Assembly (NCBI RefSeq): GCF_027497255.1
Contig: NZ_CP114903.1
Coordinates: 1,736,001 to 1,800,000 of the forward strand
Reading direction: 5' to 3'
DNA: 64,000 nt
Source: Micromonospora sp. WMMD882
GTDB lineage: Bacteria; Actinomycetota; Actinomycetes; Mycobacteriales; Micromonosporaceae
This document shows, piece after piece, positions 34,967 through 43,941 of the stretch. Under the pieces are notes generated by a model. It was not told the DNA's origin. It did not search any database and saw only the letters and a program-made list of their open reading frames with translations. Every line of letters starts with the position of its first letter. Position 1 is the first letter of the stretch. A program made the position numbers and the translations under genes.

Positions 34967-35296
34967 GTGTCCAGCGCCTCCCGTAACCACCCCAGCCGGC
35001 AGGTCGCCCTGCCCGACGACGTCACCGACCCGCTGCTGTGGCGGCTGGCCTTCGACGTGGCCCGGGCCCACCAGCCCGACGAGTCGGGCCGGTGCGGGAA
35101 CCTGAACTGCCCGGACGAGCACGGGCCCTGCCCCGCGCTGCACCACGCCGAACGGGCGATGTTCCTGGCCCGCGGCGGCGTCGACGACGCCGACCTGCGG
35201 CACGACCACGCCGGCGACGTGCCGTCGGCCGGCGGGGAGCGGGCCGACGCCCAGCCGCCCCGGCGACTGCCCGGCTCGGGGCTGCGCGCCGCCTGA
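34967..35296 (+). CDS. small conserved-looking hypothetical protein
   Basis: A 109-residue protein: LPDDVTDPLLWRLAFDVARAHQPDE, then a Cys cluster (GRCGNLNCPDEHGPCPALHHAE, in part CGNLNCPDEHGPC) that could bind a metal, then a disordered Arg/Pro-rich tail. GTG 34967 follows AGGAAAGGGG and matches where compositional coding bias begins. The family is not one I can name. Confidence 0.65.
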   Translation: MSSASRNHPSRQVALPDDVTDPLLWRLAFDVARAHQPDESGRCGNLNCPDEHGPCPALHHAERAMFLARGGVDDADLRHDHAGDVPSAGGERADAQPPRRLPGSGLRAA

Positions 35297-35491
35297 CGCC
35301 CACGCCGGCCCCGGCCGACGCCGCAGGCCGCCCGACGGCACGATCCGGCCCGGCCGTCCGCTTCGATCGATTCTCGTCCCCGTCTCCCCCTAGCGCTGCC
35401 GTCCAGCCGGCAATATTCTCCATTTCGTGCGCGGCATCTGGAGTTCCTTTACATGCCCCGCGCCGTCGTCGGCTGGCCTAGGGAGACGCTC

Positions 35492-36625
35492 ATGATCTTC
35501 GACAATCCGGAGCTGGACCGTCGGACCCTGCTACGCGCCGGCCTCGGCGCGGCGGCGGTCGCGGTGGTCGGCAGCGAACTGGCCCGGCCGACGGCCGCGC
35601 AGGCGGCCACCGGTGACGACCTGGACTGGATCCTGAGCTGCGCCGACTGGGGCGCCCGCCCACCGAAGGACCCGCTGGCGGTCAGCACCATCCCGACCAA
35701 CAAGATCATCGTCCACCACATGGCCTTCCCCAACACCCCCGACCTCTCCCGGGAGCAGGCGGTCCGGCTCGCGAAAAGCTGTCAGGACCTGCACATGGAC
35801 GGCAACGGCTGGTCCGACACCGGGCAGCACTTCACCATCAGCCGCGGCGGGTACGTCCTGGAGGGACGGACCGGCAGCCTGGACACCCTCCGGGCGGGCG
35901 AGCGGCAGATGGTCTCCGCGCACTGCCCCGGCGAGAACGGCCGGGCCATCGGCATCGAGAACGAGGGCACCTACGTCACCGAGCTGCCGCCGCAGGCGCT
36001 GCTGGACTCCCTCGTCAAGCTCTGCGTGACGATCTGCCGCCAGTACGGCCTGTACGCCCACGACATCTTCGGACACTGGGACTTCCGGGCCACCCAGTGC
36101 CCCGGCGCGCTGTTCTACCGGGAGTTCCCCACCCTGCGCCACCGGGTCTTCCGGGCCCTCGGCACCGACCTGGCCGACGTGCCGGCCCGGCGCTGGCCGG
36201 ACATCTGGCGCTTCGTCGGCGGTCCGGTGGTCCGGGTCGCCCAGCACCTGCTCGTGCACCGGGGCTACCCGGTCGTCGTCAGCGGCACCTTCGACACCGC
36301 GACCGTGGCCGCCGTCCAGGACTGGCAGGCCCGCAACGGCATCCCGGTCGACGTCGACGCCACCCTGACCGGCCCCACCTGGGAGACCCTCGCGCCGGAG
36401 CTGGACCGGCACGCCGCCGGCCCGCCGGTCAGCGCGGTGCAGGAGATCCTGAACACCAAGGGGTACGCCGAGGTCACCGCGACCGGCGAGTTCGACGAGG
36501 CCACCCGCCGGGCGGTGCGGGACCTCCAGCGCCTGCACCACCTCCCCCCACACGGCAAGGTCGACACCACCACCTGGTGCGCCGTCGTCGGCGGCACGGT
36601 CCGCCAGTCCCTCCGCCGACGCTGA
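35492..36625 (+). CDS. Tat-exported N-acetylmuramoyl-L-alanine amidase/PGRP with peptidoglycan-binding domains
   Basis: A 377-residue wall enzyme. The N-terminus carries a twin-arginine motif (DRRTLLRAGLGAAAVAVV) and an AQA cleavage site. Residues about 45-225 are the amidase_2/PGRP zinc hydrolase: IIVHHMAF (first His), GRAIGIENEGTY and HWDFRATQCPG (last His and Cys). The rest holds two peptidoglycan-binding-like units (VVSGTFDTATVAAVQDWQ and VTATGEFDEATRRAVRDLQ). It cleaves the MurNAc-L-Ala bond. ATG 35492 follows GGGAGA by 5 nt. Confidence 0.92.
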   Translation: MIFDNPELDRRTLLRAGLGAAAVAVVGSELARPTAAQAATGDDLDWILSCADWGARPPKDPLAVSTIPTNKIIVHHMAFPNTPDLSREQAVRLAKSCQDLHMDGNGWSDTGQHFTISRGGYVLEGRTGSLDTLRAGERQMVSAHCPGENGRAIGIENEGTYVTELPPQALLDSLVKLCVTICRQYGLYAHDIFGHWDFRATQCPGALFYREFPTLRHRVFRALGTDLADVPARRWPDIWRFVGGPVVRVAQHLLVHRGYPVVVSGTFDTATVAAVQDWQARNGIPVDVDATLTGPTWETLAPELDRHAAGPPVSAVQEILNTKGYAEVTATGEFDEATRRAVRDLQRLHHLPPHGKVDTTTWCAVVGGTVRQSLRRR

Positions 36626-36793
36626 CCCCCCACCCACTCCCGCCGCGCCCGCTCTCCACCCGGCTGATCAAGAGGTTTTCGCGCCCGCGGACCGGATCCC
36701 CCTACCAGAACGTCTTGGTGAACCAGGCGGAGGGCGGGAACGGGTGGGTGGGGTGGTACGGGGCGCGGTCGGGTGTGGACGTATCGTCACCGC

Positions 36794-38071
36794 ATGACGT
36801 ACGGGGTCGGCGGTCCATGGTGGACGGCGCTGGCCGCGTACCGGGTCTGTCACCTGGCCGGGGCCGGCCGGGAGCTGCTCGATCTCGCCCTGGATCCGCT
36901 GCCCGCCGACGCGCCCGCGGTGCTGTGGTACGAACCGGCCGTCGGCCTCGACGCGGCCGGCCAGGTGAGCCGGCTGATCGAGGCGGCGGACCGGGCCGCC
37001 GTCACGCTCTTCCCCCGCTGGCTGCCCGGGGCGGACCGGCTCGACGGTCCGGGCGTGCTCAGCGTCGAGGCGGCCCGCGTGCTGGCCGCCCGGGCCGCCA
37101 GCCGGTCGGCCCGGTTCGGGCCGTTCCTGGTCGAGCTGGCCGAGCGGGCCTGCCGGGCCGCGGCAGGACCGGACCGTGGTCGTCGCCCGGCGCAGGCGCG
37201 CTTCCCGGCGGAGGTGCGCGCCGCCGGGCTGGTCCGGGTCCTCGCCGACGCCTGTGACCGCCCGTCGGTCGCCCTGGTGGTCGAGGTGCCCGACGGTCTC
37301 GCCCCGGCCGACGAGCAGGCGCTCGCCGCCGCCGTCGAGTGGTTCGCCCAACATGGAAGCTGCGCGGTCTGGCTGGCCGGCCCGGAGCTTCGCGCCGTGG
37401 ACCGGATCCGCAGCGTGCGGATCACGCTGCCCGACGCGGTCACCCGCCTCGCCGCCCCCGGACAGGCGGCCTCCCACCGCACCGCACAGGACCGGGCTAC
37501 CCGACCCGCCGCGCCTGCCGCGCCCCCGCCGGTCGGCCCGCGGCGGAGCCCGGCGGACCCGGACCACCGGCCGCCGGGCCGGACCCGTCGACCGGCAGGC
37601 CCGGAGCATCAGCCGGCGGCCCAGGAGCGTCGGCCGGCGGGCCCGGGGGACGGTCCGGGCGGTCCCGTGCTGCGGGTGCCGCCCCGGGCCGGGCTGCCGC
37701 GCGCCGACAGCGCCGCCGAACAGGCGTTGGAACGGGCGCTCGCCCGGCACGACTGGGCCACCGGCCGCCGGTGGAACCACACCCTGACCCGGCACACCCT
37801 GGCCCGGCCGTACCGGCTCGACCTGTTCTGGCCCGCCGAGGGCCTGGTGGTGGAGGTGGACGGTCCGGAGCACCGGGAACGGCTGCGGTACGCCGACGAC
37901 CGGCGCCGCGACGCCCAGCTTCAACTGCTCGGGCACGACGTGCTCCGGTTCACCAACGACCAGGTGCTCAGCGACGTGGACGCGGTGCTGGGCATCATCC
38001 GGGACCTGCTGGCCGGACGACGCGCGGCCGGCGTGCGAGACGAGGGGACGAGGCACCATGTCGACCGTTGA
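36794..38071 (+). CDS. DUF559 (PD-(D/E)XK-like) endonuclease-domain protein, first gene of a three-gene cassette
   Basis: A 425-residue protein. The C-terminal ~110 residues are a DUF559/Vsr-like nuclease: an EQALERAL helix, YRLDLFW with D343, VVEVDG with E354 and D356, then HRERLRYADDRRRDAQLQLLGHDVLRF. Residues 1 to about 220 are a helical/Rossmann-like domain (ALVVEVPDGLAPADEQALAAA resembles the Walker B and following helix of an AAA or STAND ATPase) but no Walker A is present. A Pro/Arg-rich linker joins them. The end overlaps the next gene by 14 bp. Context suggests the nuclease works with the ATPase of the cassette. Confidence 0.8.
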   Translation: MTYGVGGPWWTALAAYRVCHLAGAGRELLDLALDPLPADAPAVLWYEPAVGLDAAGQVSRLIEAADRAAVTLFPRWLPGADRLDGPGVLSVEAARVLAARAASRSARFGPFLVELAERACRAAAGPDRGRRPAQARFPAEVRAAGLVRVLADACDRPSVALVVEVPDGLAPADEQALAAAVEWFAQHGSCAVWLAGPELRAVDRIRSVRITLPDAVTRLAAPGQAASHRTAQDRATRPAAPAAPPPVGPRRSPADPDHRPPGRTRRPAGPEHQPAAQERRPAGPGDGPGGPVLRVPPRAGLPRADSAAEQALERALARHDWATGRRWNHTLTRHTLARPYRLDLFWPAEGLVVEVDGPEHRERLRYADDRRRDAQLQLLGHDVLRFTNDQVLSDVDAVLGIIRDLLAGRRAAGVRDEGTRHHVDR

Positions 38072-38747
38072 GGCTCTGCCGAACCTGACGCCCAACCAGA
38101 TCAACGCGCTGGTCGTGCTGATGGTCGAGGCGCGCAAGCTGACCAACACCGAGCTGCGGGAGCTGGCCGGTTTCACGCTCACCGGAGCGGACAACGCCAA
38201 GCTGGTGAAGCTCGGGCTGGTCGTCACCGACCGGTCACACCGGCCCTTCTCGCACGAGCTGACCGACCACGGCTGGCACGTCGCGCGACGACTGCACACC
38301 GTCCGGCCGCCGCAGCAGGCCGGCTCGGCGACCCGGTCGCTGCTGACCGCGTTGCGCAACATGGACCGGGCGTTGGCCCGACTGCGGATCAGCCAGGCCG
38401 ACTTCTTCCGCCAGGAGCCGGCCCCGGCCACGGTCGACGCGCCGCAGGCCCCGGCCCCGGCCCCGGCCCCGGCCCCGGAAACCGTCGCCCCGGAGGCGTT
38501 GGTCCGGGCCGCGTACCGGGAGCTGGCGGTCACTCCCGGCGCCTGGGTCGGCCTGGCCGACCTGCGGGAACTCCTCGACGATCTCGACCGGGACGCGGTG
38601 GACGGCGCGCTGCGTGCCCTGGTCCGGCAGCCCGACGTACGGATCATCCCGGTCGCCAACAGCAAGGCGTTGAGCACCCGGGACCGGGCCGCGGCGGTAC
38701 GGATCGGAGACGAGGAGAACCACGCGCTGTCGATCGGGCCGGCATGA
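38058..38747 (+). CDS. two-domain winged-helix protein of the nuclease/ATPase cassette
   Basis: A 229-residue protein. Residues about 8-80 look like a MarR-type winged helix (NQINALVVLMVEARKLTNTE, then LVKLGLVVTD and a wing). A Pro-Ala linker (PAPAPAPAPE) follows, then a second winged-helix-like domain ending with RIIPVANSKALSTRDRAAA. Start ATG inside the nuclease gene; stop overlaps the ATPase start (ATGA). It may be an adaptor or DNA-contact subunit bridging the nuclease and the ATPase; this is inferred. Confidence 0.7.
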   Translation: MSTVEALPNLTPNQINALVVLMVEARKLTNTELRELAGFTLTGADNAKLVKLGLVVTDRSHRPFSHELTDHGWHVARRLHTVRPPQQAGSATRSLLTALRNMDRALARLRISQADFFRQEPAPATVDAPQAPAPAPAPAPETVAPEALVRAAYRELAVTPGAWVGLADLRELLDDLDRDAVDGALRALVRQPDVRIIPVANSKALSTRDRAAAVRIGDEENHALSIGPA

Positions 38748-41700
38748 TCGGCCCGGCGGAACGGGACGCCCTGGAGGCGCTCACCTTCAACCCGGCGGCC
38801 ACCCCCGACGACGTCTGGCGGCCGTCCCCGTACGACGTGCCGGAGCTGCACGAGCAGGTGGTCGGGGAGATCCTGCGTGGGGTCGGCCGGGCCCGCCGGG
38901 CCGACGCCGGTCAACCCCTCGGGGTGGCCGTGCAGGGGCGGGCCGGAGCGGGCAAGACCCACCTGCTCGGCGCGGTACGCGACCAGATCCAGCGCAGGGG
39001 CGGCTACTTCTTCCTGGTCAACCTGATCAACGGCAGGACGTTCTGGGAGAGCGTCGCGTTGGCCCTGGTCGAGGGGATGGGCCGGGACGCGATCGGGTGG
39101 GGCAGCCAGCTCACCACGCTGCTGCGTCGGCTCGGCGCGCAGCTCGGCGTCCCGGCGCAGGTGCGCGACGCGGTCGCCGGCCGTACCACGGTCACCCGCG
39201 CCGACCTGGACGTCTTCGTCCGGGCCCTGCGCGACTACGACCGGGAGGTCGGCCGGGACGCGCAGGACACCGCGCGGGCGCTGGTGCTGCACGGCTCCCG
39301 GGAGTACGAGGCGCAGGACGTCGGGTACGCCCACCTGATCTCGGAGCCGGGCGACCCGGCGGCCCGCGCCTTCTGGGGCCTGAACGGCCCGGTCCGCTCC
39401 GCGCAGCAGATCGTGCAGGACGTCTCCCGGCTCGTCGCGCTGACCCTGGAGCCGACCATCATCGCGGTGGACCAGCTCGACACGCTCTTCGCGCAGACCA
39501 GCACGGCGATGTTCGACCGGCACGACGACCTGGAGGAGGCGGCGGCCCGGACGGTCGCGCCGGTCGCGGACGGGCTGCTCGCCCTGCGTGACATCACCCG
39601 ACGCGCCCTGACCGTGGTGTCCTGCCTGCCCGACACCTGGGTGCTGCTCACCCGTAGCGCGCCCACCCCGGTCGCCGACCGGTTCCGCACCGCCGTCCTG
39701 CCGGACCGGATCCCCCGCCCGGAGATCGGGCGGGCGATCATCGAGAAGCGGTTCACCCAGGCGTACCAGGAGGTGGGGTTCACCCCGCCGTACCCGACCT
39801 GGCCGGTCGCGCCCGAGGCGTTCGCCGACGCCCCGAACCTCACCCCGCGCGCCCTGCTGCGCCGGGTCGACCGGCACGTCACCGCCTGCCGGGAGCGCGA
39901 CGAGATCGTCGAGCTGACCCGGCTGCTCGACGTCGACCCGACCGCCCCGACGCCGGTACGCCCGAGGACCCCGGCGGACGCGCTGGCCCGGCTCGACGCC
40001 CGCTACGACGAGTTGGTCGCGGCGGCCCGGGTCGCCGACGCGTTGGATCCGGCCACCGAGGACACCCGGATGCCGGAGCTGCTCGGGGCGGGACTGGCCG
40101 CCTGGATCGGCGAACGGTCGTCGACCGGGGCGACGTACCGGCACGACCCGCCGCCGGGACGCCGGCCGGCCCTGCACGGGCGGCTGGTCGAGGTGCTCGA
40201 CGAGGGCACCGAGAACGAGGCCCACTGGTGTTTCCGGGCGATCGCCAGCGGTAACGCGATCGCCGTGCTGAGCCGGATCCGGGCCGCCTGCACCATGGCC
40301 GGACTGGACCGGGAGATCCCGCAGCGGCGGCTGGCGCTGCTCCGTAACACGCCGTGGCCGAGCGGCCGGCGTACCGCCGAGGTGCTGGCGGCGTTCCACG
40401 CGGCCGGCGGGACGACACACGTCGTCTCCGACGCCGACCTGCGGGCGTTCGCCGCGCTCGCGACGATGGCCGCCGAGGCGGACCCGGCGTACCCGGACTG
40501 GTTGGTCAGCCGACGGCCGGCCAGTCGCGCCGCGCTGTTCCGGATGGCGCTCGGCGGCCCGGGCGACACCACCGACGACCCGGCGGCCGACGCCGGCACG
40601 CCGACCCACCCCGACGGCGGACCGACCGGCCAGGCCGGGGGCGGCCCGACCGGCGGGACGATCGACCGGGCCGGCGGCGACCTGACCGGCCGCGACGGTG
40701 GCGCGGCGCTGGCCGGCGCAGGGTCGGGCGGTCCGGGGGCCGGCGACGGGCCGGGCGGATGGGGCGCGGCGGCGGACGTCCACGACGTCGCCACGCCGGT
40801 GGTACGGCTCGGGCACGCCGTCGCCGACGGTCGGCCCTTCGAGGTGGCCCTCGCCTCGCTGCGCCGGCACAGCGTCGTCTTCGCCGGTTCCGGCTCCGGC
40901 AAGACGGTGCTGATCCGGCGGCTGGTGGAGGAGTGCGCCCGGCAGGGCGTCTCGTCGATCGTGCTGGACCCGAACAACGACCTGGCCCGGCTCGGCGATC
41001 CGTGGCCGCGTCCGCCGGCCGGCTGGCTGCCCGGCGACGAGGACCGCGCCCGCGACTACCTCGCCCACACCGAGGTGGTGGTCTGGACGCCCCGGGTGAC
41101 GGCGGGGCGGCCGGTGAGCTTCCAACCGCTGCCCGACTTCACGCCGGTGCGGGACTCGCCCGACGAGTTCGACCAGGCGATCCGCTCGGCGGTCGAGGCC
41201 CTCGCGCCCCGGGCCGGGGTCGCCGGGACGACCAGGCTGGCCCAGCAGGGCAAGGCGGTGCTCACCGAGGCGTTGCAGGCGTACGCGCGCAGCGACATGC
41301 TCGGCCTGCCCGGGTTCACCGACTTCCTCGCCGAGCTGCCCGACGGGGTGAGCCGGATGGCACGCGCCGACAAGCTGGCCCACGAGGCGGCCGAGACCCT
41401 GAAGGCGGCGATGGTCACCGATCCGCTCTTCGGCGGCGTCGGCACGCCCGCCGACCCGGGCACGCTGCTCACCCCGACGCCGGGCCGACGGGCCCGGGTG
41501 TCGGTGGTGAGTTTCGTGGGGTTGACCTCCGACCAGCAGCGACAGAGCTTCGTCAACCAGCTCCAGATGGCGCTGTTCGCCTGGATCCGGCGGCACCCGG
41601 CCGGCGACCGGCCGCTGGGCGGGCTGTTCGTGATGGACGAGGCGCAGACGCTGGCCCCGTCGACCGGGCACACGCCGTGCACGGCCAGCTCGATCGCGCT

Positions 41701-42016
41701 CGCCGCGCAGGCCCGCAAGTACGGGCTCGGGCTGGTCTTCGCCACCCAGGCGCCGAAGGGGCTGCACAACCAGATCGCCGGCAACGCCACCACCCAGTTC
41801 TTCGGGTTGTTGAACGCGCCGGCGCAGATCGAGGCGGCCCGGGGTCTGGCGCAGGCCAAGGGCGGCCGGCTGGCGGACATCGGCCTGCTCGCCAGCGGGG
41901 AGTTCTACGCGGCCGGCGAGGGCGGTCCACTGGTCAGGATCCGCACGCCGATGTGTCTCAGTCACCATCCGCCCACGCCGCTCTCCCCGGAGGAGGTGGT
42001 GACGCGCGCACGGTGA
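38744..42016 (+). CDS. 1090-residue double ATPase: AAA module plus HerA/FtsK-like helicase module
   Basis: The N-terminal module has Walker A GRAGAGKT (65-72) and Walker B IIAVDQLD (D243), followed by arginine-finger-like and lid regions. A Gly/Asp-rich linker spans about 605-690. The C-terminal module has Walker A GSGSGKT (715-721), VLDPNNDLARL, Walker B FVMDEAQTLAP (D965, E966) and a sensor region FATQAPKGLHNQIAGN, a pattern of HerA/VirB4/DUF87 motor ATPases that pump or unwind DNA as hexamers. Fusion of the two ATPases in one chain is unusual. Coupled by 4-bp overlap to the winged-helix gene. Confidence 0.85.
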   Translation: MIGPAERDALEALTFNPAATPDDVWRPSPYDVPELHEQVVGEILRGVGRARRADAGQPLGVAVQGRAGAGKTHLLGAVRDQIQRRGGYFFLVNLINGRTFWESVALALVEGMGRDAIGWGSQLTTLLRRLGAQLGVPAQVRDAVAGRTTVTRADLDVFVRALRDYDREVGRDAQDTARALVLHGSREYEAQDVGYAHLISEPGDPAARAFWGLNGPVRSAQQIVQDVSRLVALTLEPTIIAVDQLDTLFAQTSTAMFDRHDDLEEAAARTVAPVADGLLALRDITRRALTVVSCLPDTWVLLTRSAPTPVADRFRTAVLPDRIPRPEIGRAIIEKRFTQAYQEVGFTPPYPTWPVAPEAFADAPNLTPRALLRRVDRHVTACRERDEIVELTRLLDVDPTAPTPVRPRTPADALARLDARYDELVAAARVADALDPATEDTRMPELLGAGLAAWIGERSSTGATYRHDPPPGRRPALHGRLVEVLDEGTENEAHWCFRAIASGNAIAVLSRIRAACTMAGLDREIPQRRLALLRNTPWPSGRRTAEVLAAFHAAGGTTHVVSDADLRAFAALATMAAEADPAYPDWLVSRRPASRAALFRMALGGPGDTTDDPAADAGTPTHPDGGPTGQAGGGPTGGTIDRAGGDLTGRDGGAALAGAGSGGPGAGDGPGGWGAAADVHDVATPVVRLGHAVADGRPFEVALASLRRHSVVFAGSGSGKTVLIRRLVEECARQGVSSIVLDPNNDLARLGDPWPRPPAGWLPGDEDRARDYLAHTEVVVWTPRVTAGRPVSFQPLPDFTPVRDSPDEFDQAIRSAVEALAPRAGVAGTTRLAQQGKAVLTEALQAYARSDMLGLPGFTDFLAELPDGVSRMARADKLAHEAAETLKAAMVTDPLFGGVGTPADPGTLLTPTPGRRARVSVVSFVGLTSDQQRQSFVNQLQMALFAWIRRHPAGDRPLGGLFVMDEAQTLAPSTGHTPCTASSIALAAQARKYGLGLVFATQAPKGLHNQIAGNATTQFFGLLNAPAQIEAARGLAQAKGGRLADIGLLASGEFYAAGEGGPLVRIRTPMCLSHHPPTPLSPEEVVTRAR

Positions 42017-42066
42017 CCCATGGTCGCATCAGGACGACACTCCGTCGCATGAGACGGCCACGCGTC

Positions 42067-42093
42067 TTGACTTCCTTTTCCGGAACCTATACA
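42067..42093 (+). promoter_or_regulatory. promoter of the XRE regulator
   Basis: TTGACT (42067-42072) and TATACA (42088-42093) lie upstream of the XRE gene. The spacing of 15 nt is short; TACACG two bases on gives 17. The segment 42024-42060 just before it holds two GTCGCAT repeats spaced like operator half sites. Confidence 0.45.
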
Positions 42094-42145
42094 CGTTGCA
42101 GGGCACATCACTCAGCGTTGCCACTCGACATCAAGGAGTGCCCGG

Positions 42146-43036
42146 ATGCCGGAAGACATCGGCTCGACGGTGCCACGTCGCCAACTCGGTCGACTGCTGC
42201 GGCAGTTCCGCACCGAGGCGGGCGTCACCCTGGACGCCGCCGCCGAGGCGCTGGAGTACAGCCGGCAGAAGATCTGGCGGATCGAGTCCGGCACGGGCGC
42301 CGTCCGGGTGCTCGACGTCAAGGCGATGTGCGAACTGTACGGGGTGGCGGCGGAGACGACCGACTCGATGCGCGCGCTGGCCCTCCAGACCCGGGCCAAG
42401 GGCTGGTGGCACGGGTACGGCGACGTGCTGCCGGCCTGGTTCGAGCTGTACGTGGGGCTGGAGTCCGCCGCCGCCGACCTGCGCCGGCACGACGAGTCCG
42501 TGATTCCCGACCTGTTCCAGACCCGCGAGTACGCGCAGTGGCTGATCCGGCTGGACCAGCCCCGGGCCGGCGAGCCGGACCGGGACCGGGCGGTCGCGTT
42601 CCGGCTGCGTCGGCAGGCGGTGCTGACCCGCCGTACGCCGGCCGCGCCCCGGGTGCGGCAGATCGTCTCCGAGGCGGCGCTACGTCGGACGGTCGGCGGG
42701 CCGTCCCTGATGATCGCGCAGTTGCAGCGGCTCACCGACACCGACGACCTGCCGAACGTCTCGGTGCGGGTGATCCCGCTGGCCGCCGGCCCGCCCCCGG
42801 GCGCGGCGGCCGGCTCCTTCGTGATCCTCGACTTTCCCGGCGGACGGGACGGACGCGCCGCGCCGGAGCCGTCGATGGTCTACCGCGAGTGCCTCACCGG
42901 GGCGCTCTACCTCGACAAACCCGAGGAGGTGACGGCCTACGAGGACGCCTGGCGCGGCCTGGACCGGCTGGCGCTCGACGAGGGCGACTCGGTCGACCTG
43001 ATCAAACAGGTCATCGGGGAGCTCCGGCACGACTGA
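42146..43036 (+). CDS. XRE-family regulator with DUF5753 domain
   Basis: A 296-residue actinomycete-type regulator: helix-turn-helix in residues about 12-65 (LGRLLRQFRTEAGVTLDAAA, then YSRQKIWRIESG), followed by the DUF5753 domain (WFELYVGLESAAADLRRHD, VIPDLFQTREYAQWLI, ending in VMVY-like and DLIKQVIGEL text). Such genes usually sit beside a small DUF397 gene. Here the partner is a small secreted protein instead. ATG 42146 after AAGGAG. Confidence 0.92.
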   Translation: MPEDIGSTVPRRQLGRLLRQFRTEAGVTLDAAAEALEYSRQKIWRIESGTGAVRVLDVKAMCELYGVAAETTDSMRALALQTRAKGWWHGYGDVLPAWFELYVGLESAAADLRRHDESVIPDLFQTREYAQWLIRLDQPRAGEPDRDRAVAFRLRRQAVLTRRTPAAPRVRQIVSEAALRRTVGGPSLMIAQLQRLTDTDDLPNVSVRVIPLAAGPPPGAAAGSFVILDFPGGRDGRAAPEPSMVYRECLTGALYLDKPEEVTAYEDAWRGLDRLALDEGDSVDLIKQVIGELRHD

Positions 43037-43069
43037 CCCGCACCCACCCCTGATCGAATGGAGACCGGA

Positions 43070-43411
43070 GTGAATCCGCTCGTGAAAGTCGCCGTCGGCG
43101 TGGCCGCCGCCGTGCTCGGCAGCACGATGATCGCCTCCCCGGCGACCGCCGCCACCCTGACCGTCGACGGCTCGTGCGACGCCTGGTTCGGCGTCGGCCA
43201 GTGGCGGGACTTCTACTGCGCCGCGTCCGCCTCCGGCGGCACCGGCGACTACCACTACGCCTGGTGGGCGGCGCCGTTCACGATCCTTGAGGTCGACGAG
43301 GGCCCGTCGGTCAACGGGTACTGCTCCGCGTACGCCGACACCCGCGCGGTGGTGACGGTCACCAGCGGCACGGAGACCGCCAGCGCCTCCTTCCCGTTCA
43401 CCTGCTCCTGA
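43070..43411 (+). CDS. small secreted protein of unknown function
   Basis: A 113-residue exported protein. The signal peptide (VKVAVGVAAAVLGSTMIASP, cut near ATAA) leaves a mature part of about 85 residues with four Cys (SCDAW, FYCAAS, GYCSAY, FTCS) that could form two disulfides, and a GGTGDYHYAWWAAP loop typical of small Ig-like/PKD folds. GTG 43070 is preferred over an ATG 12 nt upstream because GGAG precedes it by 6 nt. It follows the XRE gene by 33 nt and is probably co-transcribed. Confidence 0.75.
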   Translation: MNPLVKVAVGVAAAVLGSTMIASPATAATLTVDGSCDAWFGVGQWRDFYCAASASGGTGDYHYAWWAAPFTILEVDEGPSVNGYCSAYADTRAVVTVTSGTETASASFPFTCS

Positions 43412-43941
43412 CCGGCCGTCCCTCGGCGCTGCGGAGGATCGCCCGTACGCCGAGGGACGCCGCCACCACGACGGCCGCCGTGCCCACCGTCCAGAACGGA
43501 CAGGCCACCGGCCGGGTGTCCAGCGCCGTGCCGGCGAACGAGTCGCCCGGCGCGATGCTCAGGCCATGCAGTCGGGCGACCAGGTGCGGCGCGACCGCGA
43601 CGAGCAGGCTGCCCCCGAAGGCGATCGTCGCCGACCGGGGCGACCGGGGCGACCCGGCCGCCCTGCCGGCCCTGGTGGGACCAACCGACGAGGGCGGTCG
43701 CCGCGACGAGGGCCGCGAGCAGCCACACCCGGTCGGCCACCGCCGACACGGCCAGGCCCGGCGGCAGCAGAGCATCGACGATCTCGTACGCCATCCAGGC
43801 AGGTCCCACGTCGGGCTGGCCGTGGGTCACCACGAGGATCCGGTCCTCGTACCGCCCGACGGCGAGGGTGGTGCGGAGCAGGTCGGCGGCGGCCCAGTCG
43901 ACCAACCCGGACGTTAGGGGCGGATCACGACAATTGCCCAC
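43398..43941 (-). pseudogene. frameshifted small membrane protein gene
   Basis: Two reading frames each encode half of a sensible membrane protein. From 43941 to about 43660 the frame gives RTTLAVGRYEDRILVVTHGQ, then a span (VWLLAALVAATALVGW). From about 43640 to 43398 another frame gives ATIAFGGSLLVAVAPHLVA and FWTVGTAAVVVAASLGVRA. The switch lies in 9-bp tandem repeats (GACCGGGGC units at 43633-43650, third copy imperfect), a likely slippage or sequencing-error site. The start overlaps the end of the condensation-fold gene, the end overlaps the secreted protein gene. Confidence 0.6.

Noticed and set aside
36626..36793. Imperfect pairing of CCCCACCCACTCCCGCC with a GGCGGG...GGGTGGGTGGGG stretch before the nuclease gene
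   Set aside because: The arms are purine/pyrimidine biased, imperfect and about 100 nt apart, so chance pairing is likely.
38440..38485. CCGGCC-type direct repeats considered as a CRISPR or tandem element
   Set aside because: They simply encode a Pro-Ala linker inside the winged-helix protein. No CRISPR array with spacers exists in the window.
36668..41968. Very long open frame on the minus strand opposite the nuclease/ATPase cassette
   Set aside because: It is rich in Arg, Gly and Pro with no domain motif, as expected for the antisense of GC-biased genes. The plus-strand genes have clear ATPase and nuclease motifs.
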